17,797 nt of DNA from CAIQIA01 sp945861105 (GCA_947488815.1 CANLCC010000045.1:1-17797), one strand, 5' to 3'. Shown: positions 7,566 through 14,833, numbered from the stretch's first letter. Numbers and translations: made by a program. The notes: generated by a model from the sequence alone, not told the origin.

Positions 7566-8833
7566 CGCCGCCCGAGCCAGGTGAGGGCCACCTGCAGCAG
7601 CACCCGCAGGTCGAGCAGCAAGGAATGGTGGCGCAGGTAGTACAGGTCGCGGGCCAGTTCCCAGTGCAGGGCATCGTCGTCTTCGGGCGGTGGCCCCAGC
7701 AGCCGGCCCCAGCCCGTCATGCCGGGGCGCATCCAGCAGCGCAGTTCAGCCTCGGGGAAACGGTCGAGCAGCTGGGCCTGCACCGCCACCAGCAGCGGCC
7801 GTGGCCCCACCAGGCTCATGTCACCACGCAGCACATTCCACAGCTGCGGCAGGGCCGCCAGCCCCAGCCGCTGCAGGCGCCGCTCCAGCCCTGGCCGAGC
7901 CACGGGGTCGCCGGCCCCCAGCCGCCAGCGCCGGAATGGCCGGCCGTTGCGACCGCTGCAGCCGTCGCTGTGCAGCCGCAGGGGCTGGCCGGTGAGGGGC
8001 AGCAGCAGCACACCCAGGGCGACGGGCAGCAGCAGCAGCGCCAGCAAGGTCGTGCCCAGCAGATCCCCGAGGCGCTTGAGGCGGGCGCTGGGACCGGTGC
8101 GGGCCAGGCCGAAGCCCTCCACCCGCGACGACCAGCGCTCAGGCACCAGCTCCGGCGGCAGCCGCCGCAGAAACAGCTCACACCAACCGCTGAGGGCCAG
8201 CAGCCGCACCCCCTGCGACTGCCACTGCAGCAGGGTCTGGCGGTCCGCCGCCGACGGCACCACGGCACCACCGATGGCGACCCCATCGAGCTGCAGCAGC
8301 CTCGGCAGGCCGGCGGGCAGGGGCGCCAGCCCCGAGGCGGCCCGCCATTCGATGCCACAGGGCACGGCACAGCCCCGCTGCTCCAGCTCCCGCGCCAGCA
8401 CGTCCCGTTCCCCCGGGGCCGCGATCAGCAGCCACTGCTGCTGGGGGCTCCAGAGATGGGCCAGGTCCTGACCGAGGCGCAGCAGCTGACCGATGGCCAT
8501 CGCCAGCACCAGCACCACCGGCAGGAAGCTGCGGCCCATGGTGCTGGCGAAACTGCCGCCGCTCAGCCCCGTGAAACCCACCGCCAGCAGCAGCACCCCC
8601 GCCGCCGCCAGGAGGTCGTTGCGCAGCTGCCGACCCAGCTGCAGCTGGCGACCGCTGAGGTCGGCATAGGTGCCGAGCAGGTAATGCAGCAGCAGCCAGC
8701 AGACCACCACCAGCAAAGGGCCGCGGCTGGGGCCCGGCCAGGTGCCGTAACGCCAGTGGTAATAGAGGGCCCAGCTGGCGGCCACCAGCAGGCCGTCGGT
8801 GAGGGCCAGGCGCAGGGGGCTGCGGTGGTTCAT
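7562..8833 (-). CDS. Polyprenyl sugar-phosphotransferase homologue with lost catalytic residues
   Basis: A 423-residue member of the bacterial sugar transferase family (WcaJ/WbaP-like poly-topic layout): about four N-terminal membrane segments (residues ~9-120), a soluble middle part (WLLIAAP, 134-140), the re-entrant helix around 256-282, and a C-terminal catalytic-type domain. Retained family landmarks are LPQLWNVLRGDMSLVGPRP (328-346), RPGMTGWGRL and the D-x-YY segment ARDLYYLRHHSLLLDL. However, the Asp-Glu pair of the normal LDELPQ is Ala326-Ala327, and the K-x-R-S-M motif following Phe300 reads RLGAG. The Q-x-R positions upstream are Asp290 and Cys292. In studied homologues such as PglC the Asp-Glu pair is essential, so phosphosugar transfer is not expected. 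The ATG at 8833 overlaps the preceding stop, and its own stop overlaps the next start. A regulatory or scaffold role is only a guess. Confidence 0.82.
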   Translation of the reverse strand: MNHRSPLRLALTDGLLVAASWALYYHWRYGTWPGPSRGPLLVVVCWLLLHYLLGTYADLSGRQLQLGRQLRNDLLAAAGVLLLAVGFTGLSGGSFASTMGRSFLPVVLVLAMAIGQLLRLGQDLAHLWSPQQQWLLIAAPGERDVLARELEQRGCAVPCGIEWRAASGLAPLPAGLPRLLQLDGVAIGGAVVPSAADRQTLLQWQSQGVRLLALSGWCELFLRRLPPELVPERWSSRVEGFGLARTGPSARLKRLGDLLGTTLLALLLLPVALGVLLLPLTGQPLRLHSDGCSGRNGRPFRRWRLGAGDPVARPGLERRLQRLGLAALPQLWNVLRGDMSLVGPRPLLVAVQAQLLDRFPEAELRCWMRPGMTGWGRLLGPPPEDDDALHWELARDLYYLRHHSLLLDLRVLLQVALTWLGRR

Positions 8834-9945
8834 GGCCGGCAGAGGTCGGCGGCCAGGGCGGCGGCGGCCAGCCGATGGCCCGTGGTGTTCCAGTGGCCGA
8901 TGCCGGGTTGCTGCCCCCGAAAGCCGTGCAGCAGCAGCCCCTGAAGGTCGGCCTGGCGCTGCAGCTGGGGCCCCAGGGGCAGATAGGTGACCTCGAGGGG
9001 GCGCAGGATGGCGGCCAGCCGCCGTTCCAGGGCAAAGGGATCGGCCGGCCGCCGCTGCGGGTCGGGCCACACCTGTTCAGGGCTGGTGAGGCTGGTGACG
9101 ATCAGGCGGGCGCCGGTGGCGGTCACCTCATCCCGCAGCTGCCGCAGCAGGGCCGCAGTGACGGCCCAGCCCTCCTCGGCCGGTGGTGGCACCAGTGGCG
9201 GACCCTCGGTCGCCGGCGCCGCGACCTGCGGACGGTTCTTGACGGCGTTCAACAGCTGGGCCAGGCGGCTGTGGGCCACCAGCCAGTCACTCAGCCGCCC
9301 CACCGGGCTGCGGCGAAAGCGGCTGGCGGGCGACAGCAGAAAGCCATCGTCCTGCTGCAACCGGCCGCGGCCATCGAGGCGGAACACCGGCCGGTCATCC
9401 CGCGGGCGAGGGGTGTTGTCGTCGATGTCGTTGCCCAGGTAAACGGCCAGCAGCACCACGTCAGGGCGCAGGGGTCGCACCGCCTGGCGCCAGGTGAGCA
9501 GTTCCTGGCCCGTGCCATAGGCACCGGTGCCGAAGTTCATCACCTCCACACCACCGGCGAAGCCCTGGCGCAGGGCACAGGCACGGTCGGCCGCCAGCTG
9601 CCGCTGCAGGCCCTTCCACCAGGTGTCGGCGAGGTTCACCTGAAAGGCCTCGCCGAACGAGTCGGCCAGCACCGCCAGGCGCAGGGTGCCGGGGGCTGCG
9701 GTGGGCGGATGGTCGTCATCACGGAAACCCGCCCGGTTGATGTGCACCCAGCCCCGGCCTTCCCGGGTCCACCAGCCCTCGGCGCCGGGGCGATGGGCGA
9801 AACCGCGGCCGGCATCGAAGCGATAGAACGCCGGACGGGCGATGCCCAGCAGCCGCAGGGCCAGTTCGGCCAGCAACAGCAGGGCCAGGAACACCGCCCC
9901 GTTGATCAGCAACAGCCGCAGCAGCGAGGTGACCCGGGAAGTCAA
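8830..9945 (-). CDS. SGNH/GDSL-type hydrolase, membrane-anchored
   Basis: A 371-residue protein with one N-terminal hydrophobic helix (residues ~8-34, LLLINGAVFLALLLLAELAL), probably a signal anchor placing the rest in the periplasm. SGNH blocks are visible: block I VLADSFGEAF with Ser96, block II MNFGTGAYGTGQ with Gly139, block III YLGNDIDDN with Asn172, and block V GHWNTTGH with His351. The Asp expected two or three residues before the block V His is missing (Gly-Ile-Gly-His). Family members act as esterases or acyl transfer enzymes on glycans. A TTG start at 9945 is used because no ATG or GTG fits before the membrane helix; it sits 13 bases after the upstream stop. Hydrolases of this kind are often found beside SxtJ/DUF5989 genes. 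Substrate unknown. Confidence 0.8.
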   Translation of the reverse strand: MTSRVTSLLRLLLINGAVFLALLLLAELALRLLGIARPAFYRFDAGRGFAHRPGAEGWWTREGRGWVHINRAGFRDDDHPPTAAPGTLRLAVLADSFGEAFQVNLADTWWKGLQRQLAADRACALRQGFAGGVEVMNFGTGAYGTGQELLTWRQAVRPLRPDVVLLAVYLGNDIDDNTPRPRDDRPVFRLDGRGRLQQDDGFLLSPASRFRRSPVGRLSDWLVAHSRLAQLLNAVKNRPQVAAPATEGPPLVPPPAEEGWAVTAALLRQLRDEVTATGARLIVTSLTSPEQVWPDPQRRPADPFALERRLAAILRPLEVTYLPLGPQLQRQADLQGLLLHGFRGQQPGIGHWNTTGHRLAAAALAADLCRP

Positions 9946-9958
9946 GACCGCGGGCCCC

Positions 9959-10120
9959 TCAGAAGAGGGTGTAGATGAACGGGGCCAGGGCCGAACCGTG
10001 GCTGAGCACCACCAGGGCCCCCAGCAGCACCAGGGTGAGGATCAGCGGCAGCAGCCAGAACTTGCGCCGTTCCGACAGGAACCCCCACAGGTCGGCCAGC
10101 AGTTCGAAGAAGGCGTCCAT
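9959..10120 (-). CDS. DUF5989-family small membrane protein (SxtK-like)
   Basis: A 53-residue protein. It begins MDAFFELLADLWGFLSERRK, continues with one membrane helix (about residues 22-40, FWLLPLILTLVLLGALVVLS) and ends APFIYTLF. The FLxERxKFWLLP motif and the FIYTLF ending are characteristic of the DUF5989 family, of which SxtK of the saxitoxin cluster is, to my recollection, the namesake-size member. No biochemical function is established. It sits 11 bases after the SxtJ-like gene and two genes after the carbamoyltransferase, the standard order of this cassette, which suggests it assists carbamoyl transfer or localises the enzyme at the membrane. The bases just before the ATG are pyrimidine-rich (CTCCCCCTCC), with no Shine-Dalgarno site. 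Confidence 0.85.
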   Translation of the reverse strand: MDAFFELLADLWGFLSERRKFWLLPLILTLVLLGALVVLSHGSALAPFIYTLF

Positions 10121-10131
10121 GGAGGGGGAGG

Positions 10132-10527
10132 TCAGTAGGGCTTGGCCATGTGGGCGCCGGGCCGGTCCCGCGAGGGCAAACGGTAGCTGGCGGCGGCGGC
10201 CTCAAACCGTCGCCGCAGGGGGTCGCTGCCCCGCCAGCGCAGCAGCAGACCCATGGGGGTGAGCAGGCCATAGAACACCACGGCCAGGATGATGCGGTTG
10301 TTGATGGCCCCCAGCAACAGACCCAGCCGCAGCCACAGCCGCTCCAATGGATCGAGGGCGCGGGGCGCCAGCAGGGCCAGGCCCACCAGCACGCTGTTGA
10401 CGATCCACAGCCAGGTGGGGGCGGGGTGGTGGCGCAGGCACGGGCCCAGCACCCCGAAGATCAGCGTCAGGCCACCGGCCACGACGAAACCGAATTCACG
10501 CAGCTGGGTGGTGCGGGCCTTGGCCAT
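10132..10527 (-). CDS. SxtJ-family membrane protein
   Basis: A 131-residue integral membrane protein with hydrophobic segments at about residues 13-29 (FGFVVAGGLTLIFGVLG), 41-55 (WIVNSVLVGLALLAP) and 79-96 (IILAVVFYGLLTPMGLLL). The LTPMGLLLRWRGSDPLRRRF segment and the C-terminal MAKPY are typical of the SxtJ family found beside carbamoyltransferases. The biochemical role is unknown. In the saxitoxin cluster and in many polysaccharide loci the order carbamoyltransferase, SxtJ, small DUF5989 protein is kept, which implies a joint function. The ATG at 10527 follows the carbamoyltransferase stop by 18 bases and is preceded by CCCCCTCCTCC rather than a purine-rich site. Confidence 0.86.
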   Translation of the reverse strand: MAKARTTQLREFGFVVAGGLTLIFGVLGPCLRHHPAPTWLWIVNSVLVGLALLAPRALDPLERLWLRLGLLLGAINNRIILAVVFYGLLTPMGLLLRWRGSDPLRRRFEAAAASYRLPSRDRPGAHMAKPY

Positions 10528-10545
10528 GGAGGAGGGGGCGGTGGG

Positions 10546-12402
10546 TCAGTCGAGGGCGAAGGTGTCCTGCCAGCGGTCATCGCTGGGGGCCGCCGGCTGG
10601 TCGGGCTTGAGCAGCAGACAGTTGCCGATCACCAGCGCATCCATCTCGGTGCGCATGAAGCAGCGCCAGGCATCGGCGGCCGTGCAGACGATCGGTTCAC
10701 CGCGCACATTGAACGAGGTGTTGACGAGCACCGGGCAGCCGCTGAGGGCCTCGAAGGCCTGCAACAGCGCGTGGTAGCGGGGATTGGTGTCGGCATGGAC
10801 GGTCTGGATGCGGGCCGAGTGGTCGACATGGGTGACTGCCGGGATCGAGGAGCGGGGAACGTTGAGCTTGTCGATGCCGAACAGGGCCTCCTCTTCTGCG
10901 GTCATGGCCCGTCGGTGCTCCTGCCGCACCCCCGCCACCAGAAGCATGTAGGGACTGCTGCAGCCGGGGTCGAGCTCAAACCAGTCCGCCGCCCGTTCGG
11001 CCAGCACCGACGGCGCAAAGGGCCGGAAGCTCTCGCGGTACTTGATCTTGAGGTTCATCACGCTCTGCATCCGGGGCGAGCGCGGATCGCCGAGGATCGA
11101 GCGTCCGCCCAGGGCCCGCGGCCCGAACTCCATCGGTCCCTGGCACCAGCCCACCACCAGACCATCGGCGAGCAGCCGTGCCAGCTCGGGCAGCAGCTCC
11201 CGGTCGGGAAGTTCGCGCCAGACGGCCCCCTGCTCCTGCAGCAGGTCACGGGTGTCGGTGGGGTCGAGGTCTGGCCCCAGGTAACTGCCCCGCTGACGGT
11301 CCCGCAGGCCCGTGCCCGCCAGGCTCGGCCGCGGCTGGTCTTCATGGCGGTGCCACACCGCCAGGGCGGCCCCGAGGGCACTGCCGGCATCGCCGGCAGC
11401 AGGCTGGATCCACAGGTGCTCGAAGGGTCCCTCCCGCAGCAGGCGGCCATTGGCGACGCAGTTGAGGGCCACCCCACCGGCGAGGCAGAGGTTGTCGAGG
11501 CCGGTGTCGGCGTGCAGCTGGCGGGCCAGCTGCAGCACCAGGTCTTCGGTGACCACCTGAATCGAGGCGGCCAGGTCCATGTGGCGCTGCTCCAGGGGGG
11601 ATTCCGGCGTGCGCGGGGGACCCCCGAACAGGCGATGGAACGGTTCGGCCGTCATCGTCAGGCCACTGGCGTAATTGAAGTAGCGCTGGTCAAGGCGGAA
11701 GCTGCCGTCGGGCTTGATGTCGAGCAGATGCGTGCGGATCGCCTCGACATGCAGAGGCCGGCCGTAGGGGGCCAGACCCATCAGCTTGTACTCGCCCGAA
11801 TTGACCTTGAAGCCGCAGTAATACGTGAAGGCTGAGTAGAGCAACCCCAGGGAATGGGGAAAATCAAGCTGCCAGAGGGGGGTGAGGCTGGCCCCACGAC
11901 CGGTCCAGGCCGAACCGCAGGCCCATTCACCGACACCGTCAAGACAGAGCACCGCCGCCTCGTCAAAGGGCGACGGGTAGTAAGCGGCGGCGGCGTGGGC
12001 CTCGTGGTGTTCGGTGAACAGCAACGGCGGCAGGTCGCGGCGGTGGCAGCCCCCCAGCTCGGCCAGCTCCCGCCGCAGCACACTCTTGAGGTAGAGCTTT
12101 TCGCGCAGCCACACCGGCATCGCCTTGAGGAACGAGCGCAGTCCGCGGGGGGCCGTCGCCAGGTAGGTCTCCAGCAGACGCTCGAAGGTGAGCAGCGGCT
12201 TCTCGTAAAAGACGATGCGATCCAGGTCGGTGAGGGCCAGACCGGCCTCCTGCAGGCACCAGCCGATGGCCCGGGCCGGAAAGGCCGGATCATGCTTGAG
12301 GCGGGTGAACCGTTCCTCCTGGGCTGCGGCGCGGATGGCACCGTCCACCACCAGGGCGGCCGCACTGTCGTGGTAGTAGGCCGAGAGGCCAAGGATCTTC
12401 AT
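10546..12402 (-). CDS. Carbamoyltransferase, NodU/CmcH/SxtI type
   Basis: A 618-residue enzyme that should transfer a carbamoyl group from carbamoyl phosphate, via carbamoyl-adenylate, to a hydroxyl. The N-terminal ASKHA/YrdC-like half begins MKILGLSAYYHDSAAALVVD, with QEERFTRLKHD, the metal-binding EHHEAHAAAAYY (His132 and His136) and LCLDGVGEW. The nucleotide-binding region shows LCLAGGVALNCVANG (306-319). The C-terminal half has GPMEFGPRALGGRSILGDPR, YRESFRPFAPSVL and VLVNTSFNVRGEPIV. All family landmarks are present and length is normal. The ATG at 12402 coincides with the conserved N-terminus. It leads the minus-strand run and is transcribed away from the glycosyl-phosphotransferase at 12473. 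Given the neighbours, a sugar hydroxyl is the likely target; a secondary metabolite is possible but no other biosynthetic genes support it. Confidence 0.93.
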   Translation of the reverse strand: MKILGLSAYYHDSAAALVVDGAIRAAAQEERFTRLKHDPAFPARAIGWCLQEAGLALTDLDRIVFYEKPLLTFERLLETYLATAPRGLRSFLKAMPVWLREKLYLKSVLRRELAELGGCHRRDLPPLLFTEHHEAHAAAAYYPSPFDEAAVLCLDGVGEWACGSAWTGRGASLTPLWQLDFPHSLGLLYSAFTYYCGFKVNSGEYKLMGLAPYGRPLHVEAIRTHLLDIKPDGSFRLDQRYFNYASGLTMTAEPFHRLFGGPPRTPESPLEQRHMDLAASIQVVTEDLVLQLARQLHADTGLDNLCLAGGVALNCVANGRLLREGPFEHLWIQPAAGDAGSALGAALAVWHRHEDQPRPSLAGTGLRDRQRGSYLGPDLDPTDTRDLLQEQGAVWRELPDRELLPELARLLADGLVVGWCQGPMEFGPRALGGRSILGDPRSPRMQSVMNLKIKYRESFRPFAPSVLAERAADWFELDPGCSSPYMLLVAGVRQEHRRAMTAEEEALFGIDKLNVPRSSIPAVTHVDHSARIQTVHADTNPRYHALLQAFEALSGCPVLVNTSFNVRGEPIVCTAADAWRCFMRTEMDALVIGNCLLLKPDQPAAPSDDRWQDTFALD

Positions 12403-12472
12403 GGCGGCAGAGTCTGGCAGAGCCGGCCGGCGTTCCCCCGTACACTGACCCAGTCTCATCTGCGAACGGATT
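12403..12472. promoter_or_regulatory. Divergent intergenic region with possible promoter
   Basis: This 70-base spacer separates the carbamoyltransferase (leftward) from the glycosyl-phosphotransferase (rightward) and must hold at least part of both promoters. On the plus strand TACACT at 12441-12446 is a fair -10 match placed 27 bases before the TTG start; no -35 is seen. A 10-bp perfect palindrome, GCCGGCCGGC, lies at 12422-12431 and could be an operator, although such GC palindromes are common here. Confidence 0.35.
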
Positions 12473-13924
12473 TTGCAGCTGCGGCTCCCCTGGCTCAAGG
12501 AACGCTGGCTGCTGCTGTCCCTGGCGGGTCTGGACGCCGCCGCCCTGGCACTGCTCTACAACCTCACCTACTGGGTTCGGCTCGGCACCATCGAAGGGGT
12601 CAACCGGGCCCTGGCGGTGCTGATCGGCCTCTGGCTCGGGGGCTCCTACCTGCTGGGTCGCTACTCCCGCCGCAGTGAAGCCGGCGAGGCCGGCCGGGGC
12701 GGCCCGCCGTGGTTCTCCGCCGCCCTGGTGGCCTTGCTGCTGCTGGCGGTGGTGCTGGCCCACAGCTGGCTGTTCCGGGTGGTCGACGCCCCCACCCGCT
12801 TCCGGGGCTTCCTGGCGCCGATGCTGCTCGCCATGGCCCTGGTCTCGACGGGCCTGCAGCAGCTGATGCGACGCAGCAGCGATCCCGGCCGACCCTGGTT
12901 GCTGGTGGCCACGAACGCGGAACTGGCGGTGCTGCGCCATGAGCTGGCCTTCGAACCCGGTGGCGGCCCACCGGTGTTCCTCTGGGATGCCGAGCTGCTG
13001 GCCAGCGCCGACCTCGACGCCCTGCCACCGGTGGGGGCCCTGGCCCTGAGCGACCGCCTCAGCCTCGACGACCGGCAGCTGGAACAGTTTCTGCGGCTGC
13101 GCAGCCAGGGGCTGGTGGTGATGAGCCTGGTGAACTGGGCTGAACAGGTGCTGCAACGGGTGCCACCGGAACTGCTGAGCCGTGAGGCACTGCTGCGCAG
13201 TGAGGGCTTTGCGTTGCTGCCCGGGCGGTTTGGCTGGCGGGTCAAGCGGGCCGGCGACCTGCTGGTGGCCAGCCTGCTGCTGCTGGTCACCTCGCCGCTG
13301 ATGGCGGCAGCCGCACTGCTGATCTGGCTTGAGGACCGCGGTCCCTTGCTCTACAGCCAGCGGCGCAGCGGCCTCTACGGCGAGAGTTACCGGGTGCGCA
13401 AGCTGCGCAGCATGCGCACCGATGCCGAACGCCAGGGGGCCCGCTGGGCCAGCCGCGGCGATGACCGCATCACCCGCGTGGGGCACTGGCTGCGGCGGCT
13501 GCGCCTCGACGAACTGCCGCAGCTGCTGGCGGTGCTGAGCGGTGAGATGAGCCTGATCGGCCCACGGCCCGAACGACCCGAACTGGAACTCGACCTGGAG
13601 CGGCAGATTCCCCATTACCGCATCCGCCACTGGCTGCGGCCGGGACTCAGCGGCTGGGCCCAGGTCTGCTATCCCTACGGCGCCTCGGTCGAAGACAGCC
13701 GCATGAAGCTGGCCTACGACCTTTATTACCTGCGCAACGCCAACCTGCTGCTGGATCTGCTGATCCTGTTCAAGACGATTCGGCTGGTGGCGGGGGCCCG
13801 GGGGGCCGTGCCCCTCGCCACGACAGCGGCGCTCAGCTCGCCAGATGGTCAAACACCCGCTGGGATCGCGAGCGCACCGCCTCCATCGACCGGCGTTCGA
13901 GGGATCGGGCCCGGTCGCGGGTGA
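12473..13924 (+). CDS. Polyprenyl glycosyl-phosphotransferase (initiating sugar transferase)
   Basis: A 483-residue poly-topic phosphoglycosyl transferase of the WcaJ/WbaP type. It moves a sugar phosphate from a nucleotide-sugar to undecaprenyl phosphate at the inner membrane, the first committed step of repeat-unit synthesis. About four N-terminal membrane helices (residues ~14-130) precede a soluble domain and the re-entrant helix after KRAGDLLVASLLLL. Catalytic landmarks are intact: SQRRSG, K-L-R-S-M at 310-314, LDELPQ with Asp346-Glu347, GEMSLIGPRPERPEL and LRPGLSGWAQV. The start is TTG at 12473, with no ATG or GTG nearby and weak purines (GAACGGA) before it. The last ~30 residues after RLVAGARGAV are probably unconserved and overlap the sigma factor gene in antisense. 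It resembles the homologue at 7562-8833 throughout. Confidence 0.9.
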   Translation: MQLRLPWLKERWLLLSLAGLDAAALALLYNLTYWVRLGTIEGVNRALAVLIGLWLGGSYLLGRYSRRSEAGEAGRGGPPWFSAALVALLLLAVVLAHSWLFRVVDAPTRFRGFLAPMLLAMALVSTGLQQLMRRSSDPGRPWLLVATNAELAVLRHELAFEPGGGPPVFLWDAELLASADLDALPPVGALALSDRLSLDDRQLEQFLRLRSQGLVVMSLVNWAEQVLQRVPPELLSREALLRSEGFALLPGRFGWRVKRAGDLLVASLLLLVTSPLMAAAALLIWLEDRGPLLYSQRRSGLYGESYRVRKLRSMRTDAERQGARWASRGDDRITRVGHWLRRLRLDELPQLLAVLSGEMSLIGPRPERPELELDLERQIPHYRIRHWLRPGLSGWAQVCYPYGASVEDSRMKLAYDLYYLRNANLLLDLLILFKTIRLVAGARGAVPLATTAALSSPDGQTPAGIASAPPPSTGVRGIGPGRG

Positions 13925-14804
13925 TACCCAGGGAACGGGCCACGGCACTCAGGGACTGGGGGCTGTCGGATCCGATCCCGTAGCGCAGGCGCAGAAACTG
14001 GGACTGCAGCTCGGGCAGGTCGGCCAGCAGGCCGGCCACATCCGCTTCGAGGCAATGGCGGTCGACCTGCTGCTGGGGCGGGGTGCGCTGGCAGGCAAGC
14101 AGATCCTCAAGGCGGGCCCCATCCTCCTCAGTGAAGGTCATCTGCAGGCTGAGGGGCTGCTGGGCGCGGAAGAGCAGTTCTTCCACATCCAGGGGCTTCT
14201 GACCCGTCGCCTGGGCCAGCTCAACGGCGGTGGGCGGGCGGCCGTTGGCCTGGAGGAAGGCGTGCTGGGCCCGGCGCAGGCGCCCCAGCCGCTCGTTCAC
14301 CGCCTCCGGCAGGCGGATGGTGCGGCCTTGGTTAACCAGGGCGCGACCGATGGCCTCACGGATCCACCAGAAGGCATAGGTCGAGAAGCGGTAGCCACGG
14401 CTGGGATCAAAACGGTCCACGGCCCGCATCAGACCGAGGTTGCCCTCCTGCACCAGGTCGGCCAGCTCCAGCTCTCGATGGGCGTAGCGGCGGGCGATCG
14501 ACAGCACAAGCCGCAGGTTGGCGGTCACCATCCGCTCCCGGGCCCGTTCACCCCGCCGACGCTGGCGGCGCAGGTCGTCCAGCGAGAGGCCGGCCTCGGC
14601 GGCGATGGCGGCCTCGGTCGGGGCCTCTCCGCCGGCCCGCAGCCACAGTTCCTGTTCGCAGTCCTGCAGGCGGCGGAGGGCCTGCACCTGGCGAGCCAGG
14701 GTGATCTCTTCCTCCTGCCTCAGCAGGGGAATGCGGGCGACGTTGCGCAGATGGGTGGCGATGGCGTCGCAGCTGCCCCGAAGACGCTTCTGTGGCGCGG
14801 CCAT
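13833..14804 (-). CDS. RpoD-like group 2 sigma-70 factor
   Basis: A 323-residue sigma factor that would direct RNA polymerase to a subset of promoters. Region 1.2 reads ARIPLLRQEEEITLARQVQA; region 2 runs about 91-170 with MVTANLRLVLSIARRY, LVQEGNLGLMRAVDRFDPSR and the DNA-melting/-10 part FSTYAFWWIREAIGRALVNQ. Region 3 follows (RPPTAVELAQATG), and region 4 (about 258-323) ends in the helix-turn-helix SLSAVARSLGITRDRARSLE. The long acidic N-terminus of the primary sigma is absent, as in cyanobacterial group 2 factors. The recognition helix RDRARSLE departs from the usual R-E-R-V-R-Q-I-E. It lies downstream of nrtD on the same strand with a 136-base gap, so it may have its own promoter, receive read-through, or both. 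Confidence 0.92.
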   Translation of the reverse strand: MAAPQKRLRGSCDAIATHLRNVARIPLLRQEEEITLARQVQALRRLQDCEQELWLRAGGEAPTEAAIAAEAGLSLDDLRRQRRRGERARERMVTANLRLVLSIARRYAHRELELADLVQEGNLGLMRAVDRFDPSRGYRFSTYAFWWIREAIGRALVNQGRTIRLPEAVNERLGRLRRAQHAFLQANGRPPTAVELAQATGQKPLDVEELLFRAQQPLSLQMTFTEEDGARLEDLLACQRTPPQQQVDRHCLEADVAGLLADLPELQSQFLRLRYGIGSDSPQSLSAVARSLGITRDRARSLERRSMEAVRSRSQRVFDHLAS

Positions 14805-14833
14805 GGTGGGTGGATGGGTGACGAAGTCGCGGA

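Noticed and set aside
10546..12402. Part of a saxitoxin or other toxin biosynthesis cluster, suggested by the SxtI/J/K-like order.
   Set aside because: No polyketide synthase-like SxtA, amidinotransferase or oxygenase genes are present; all neighbours are polysaccharide genes.
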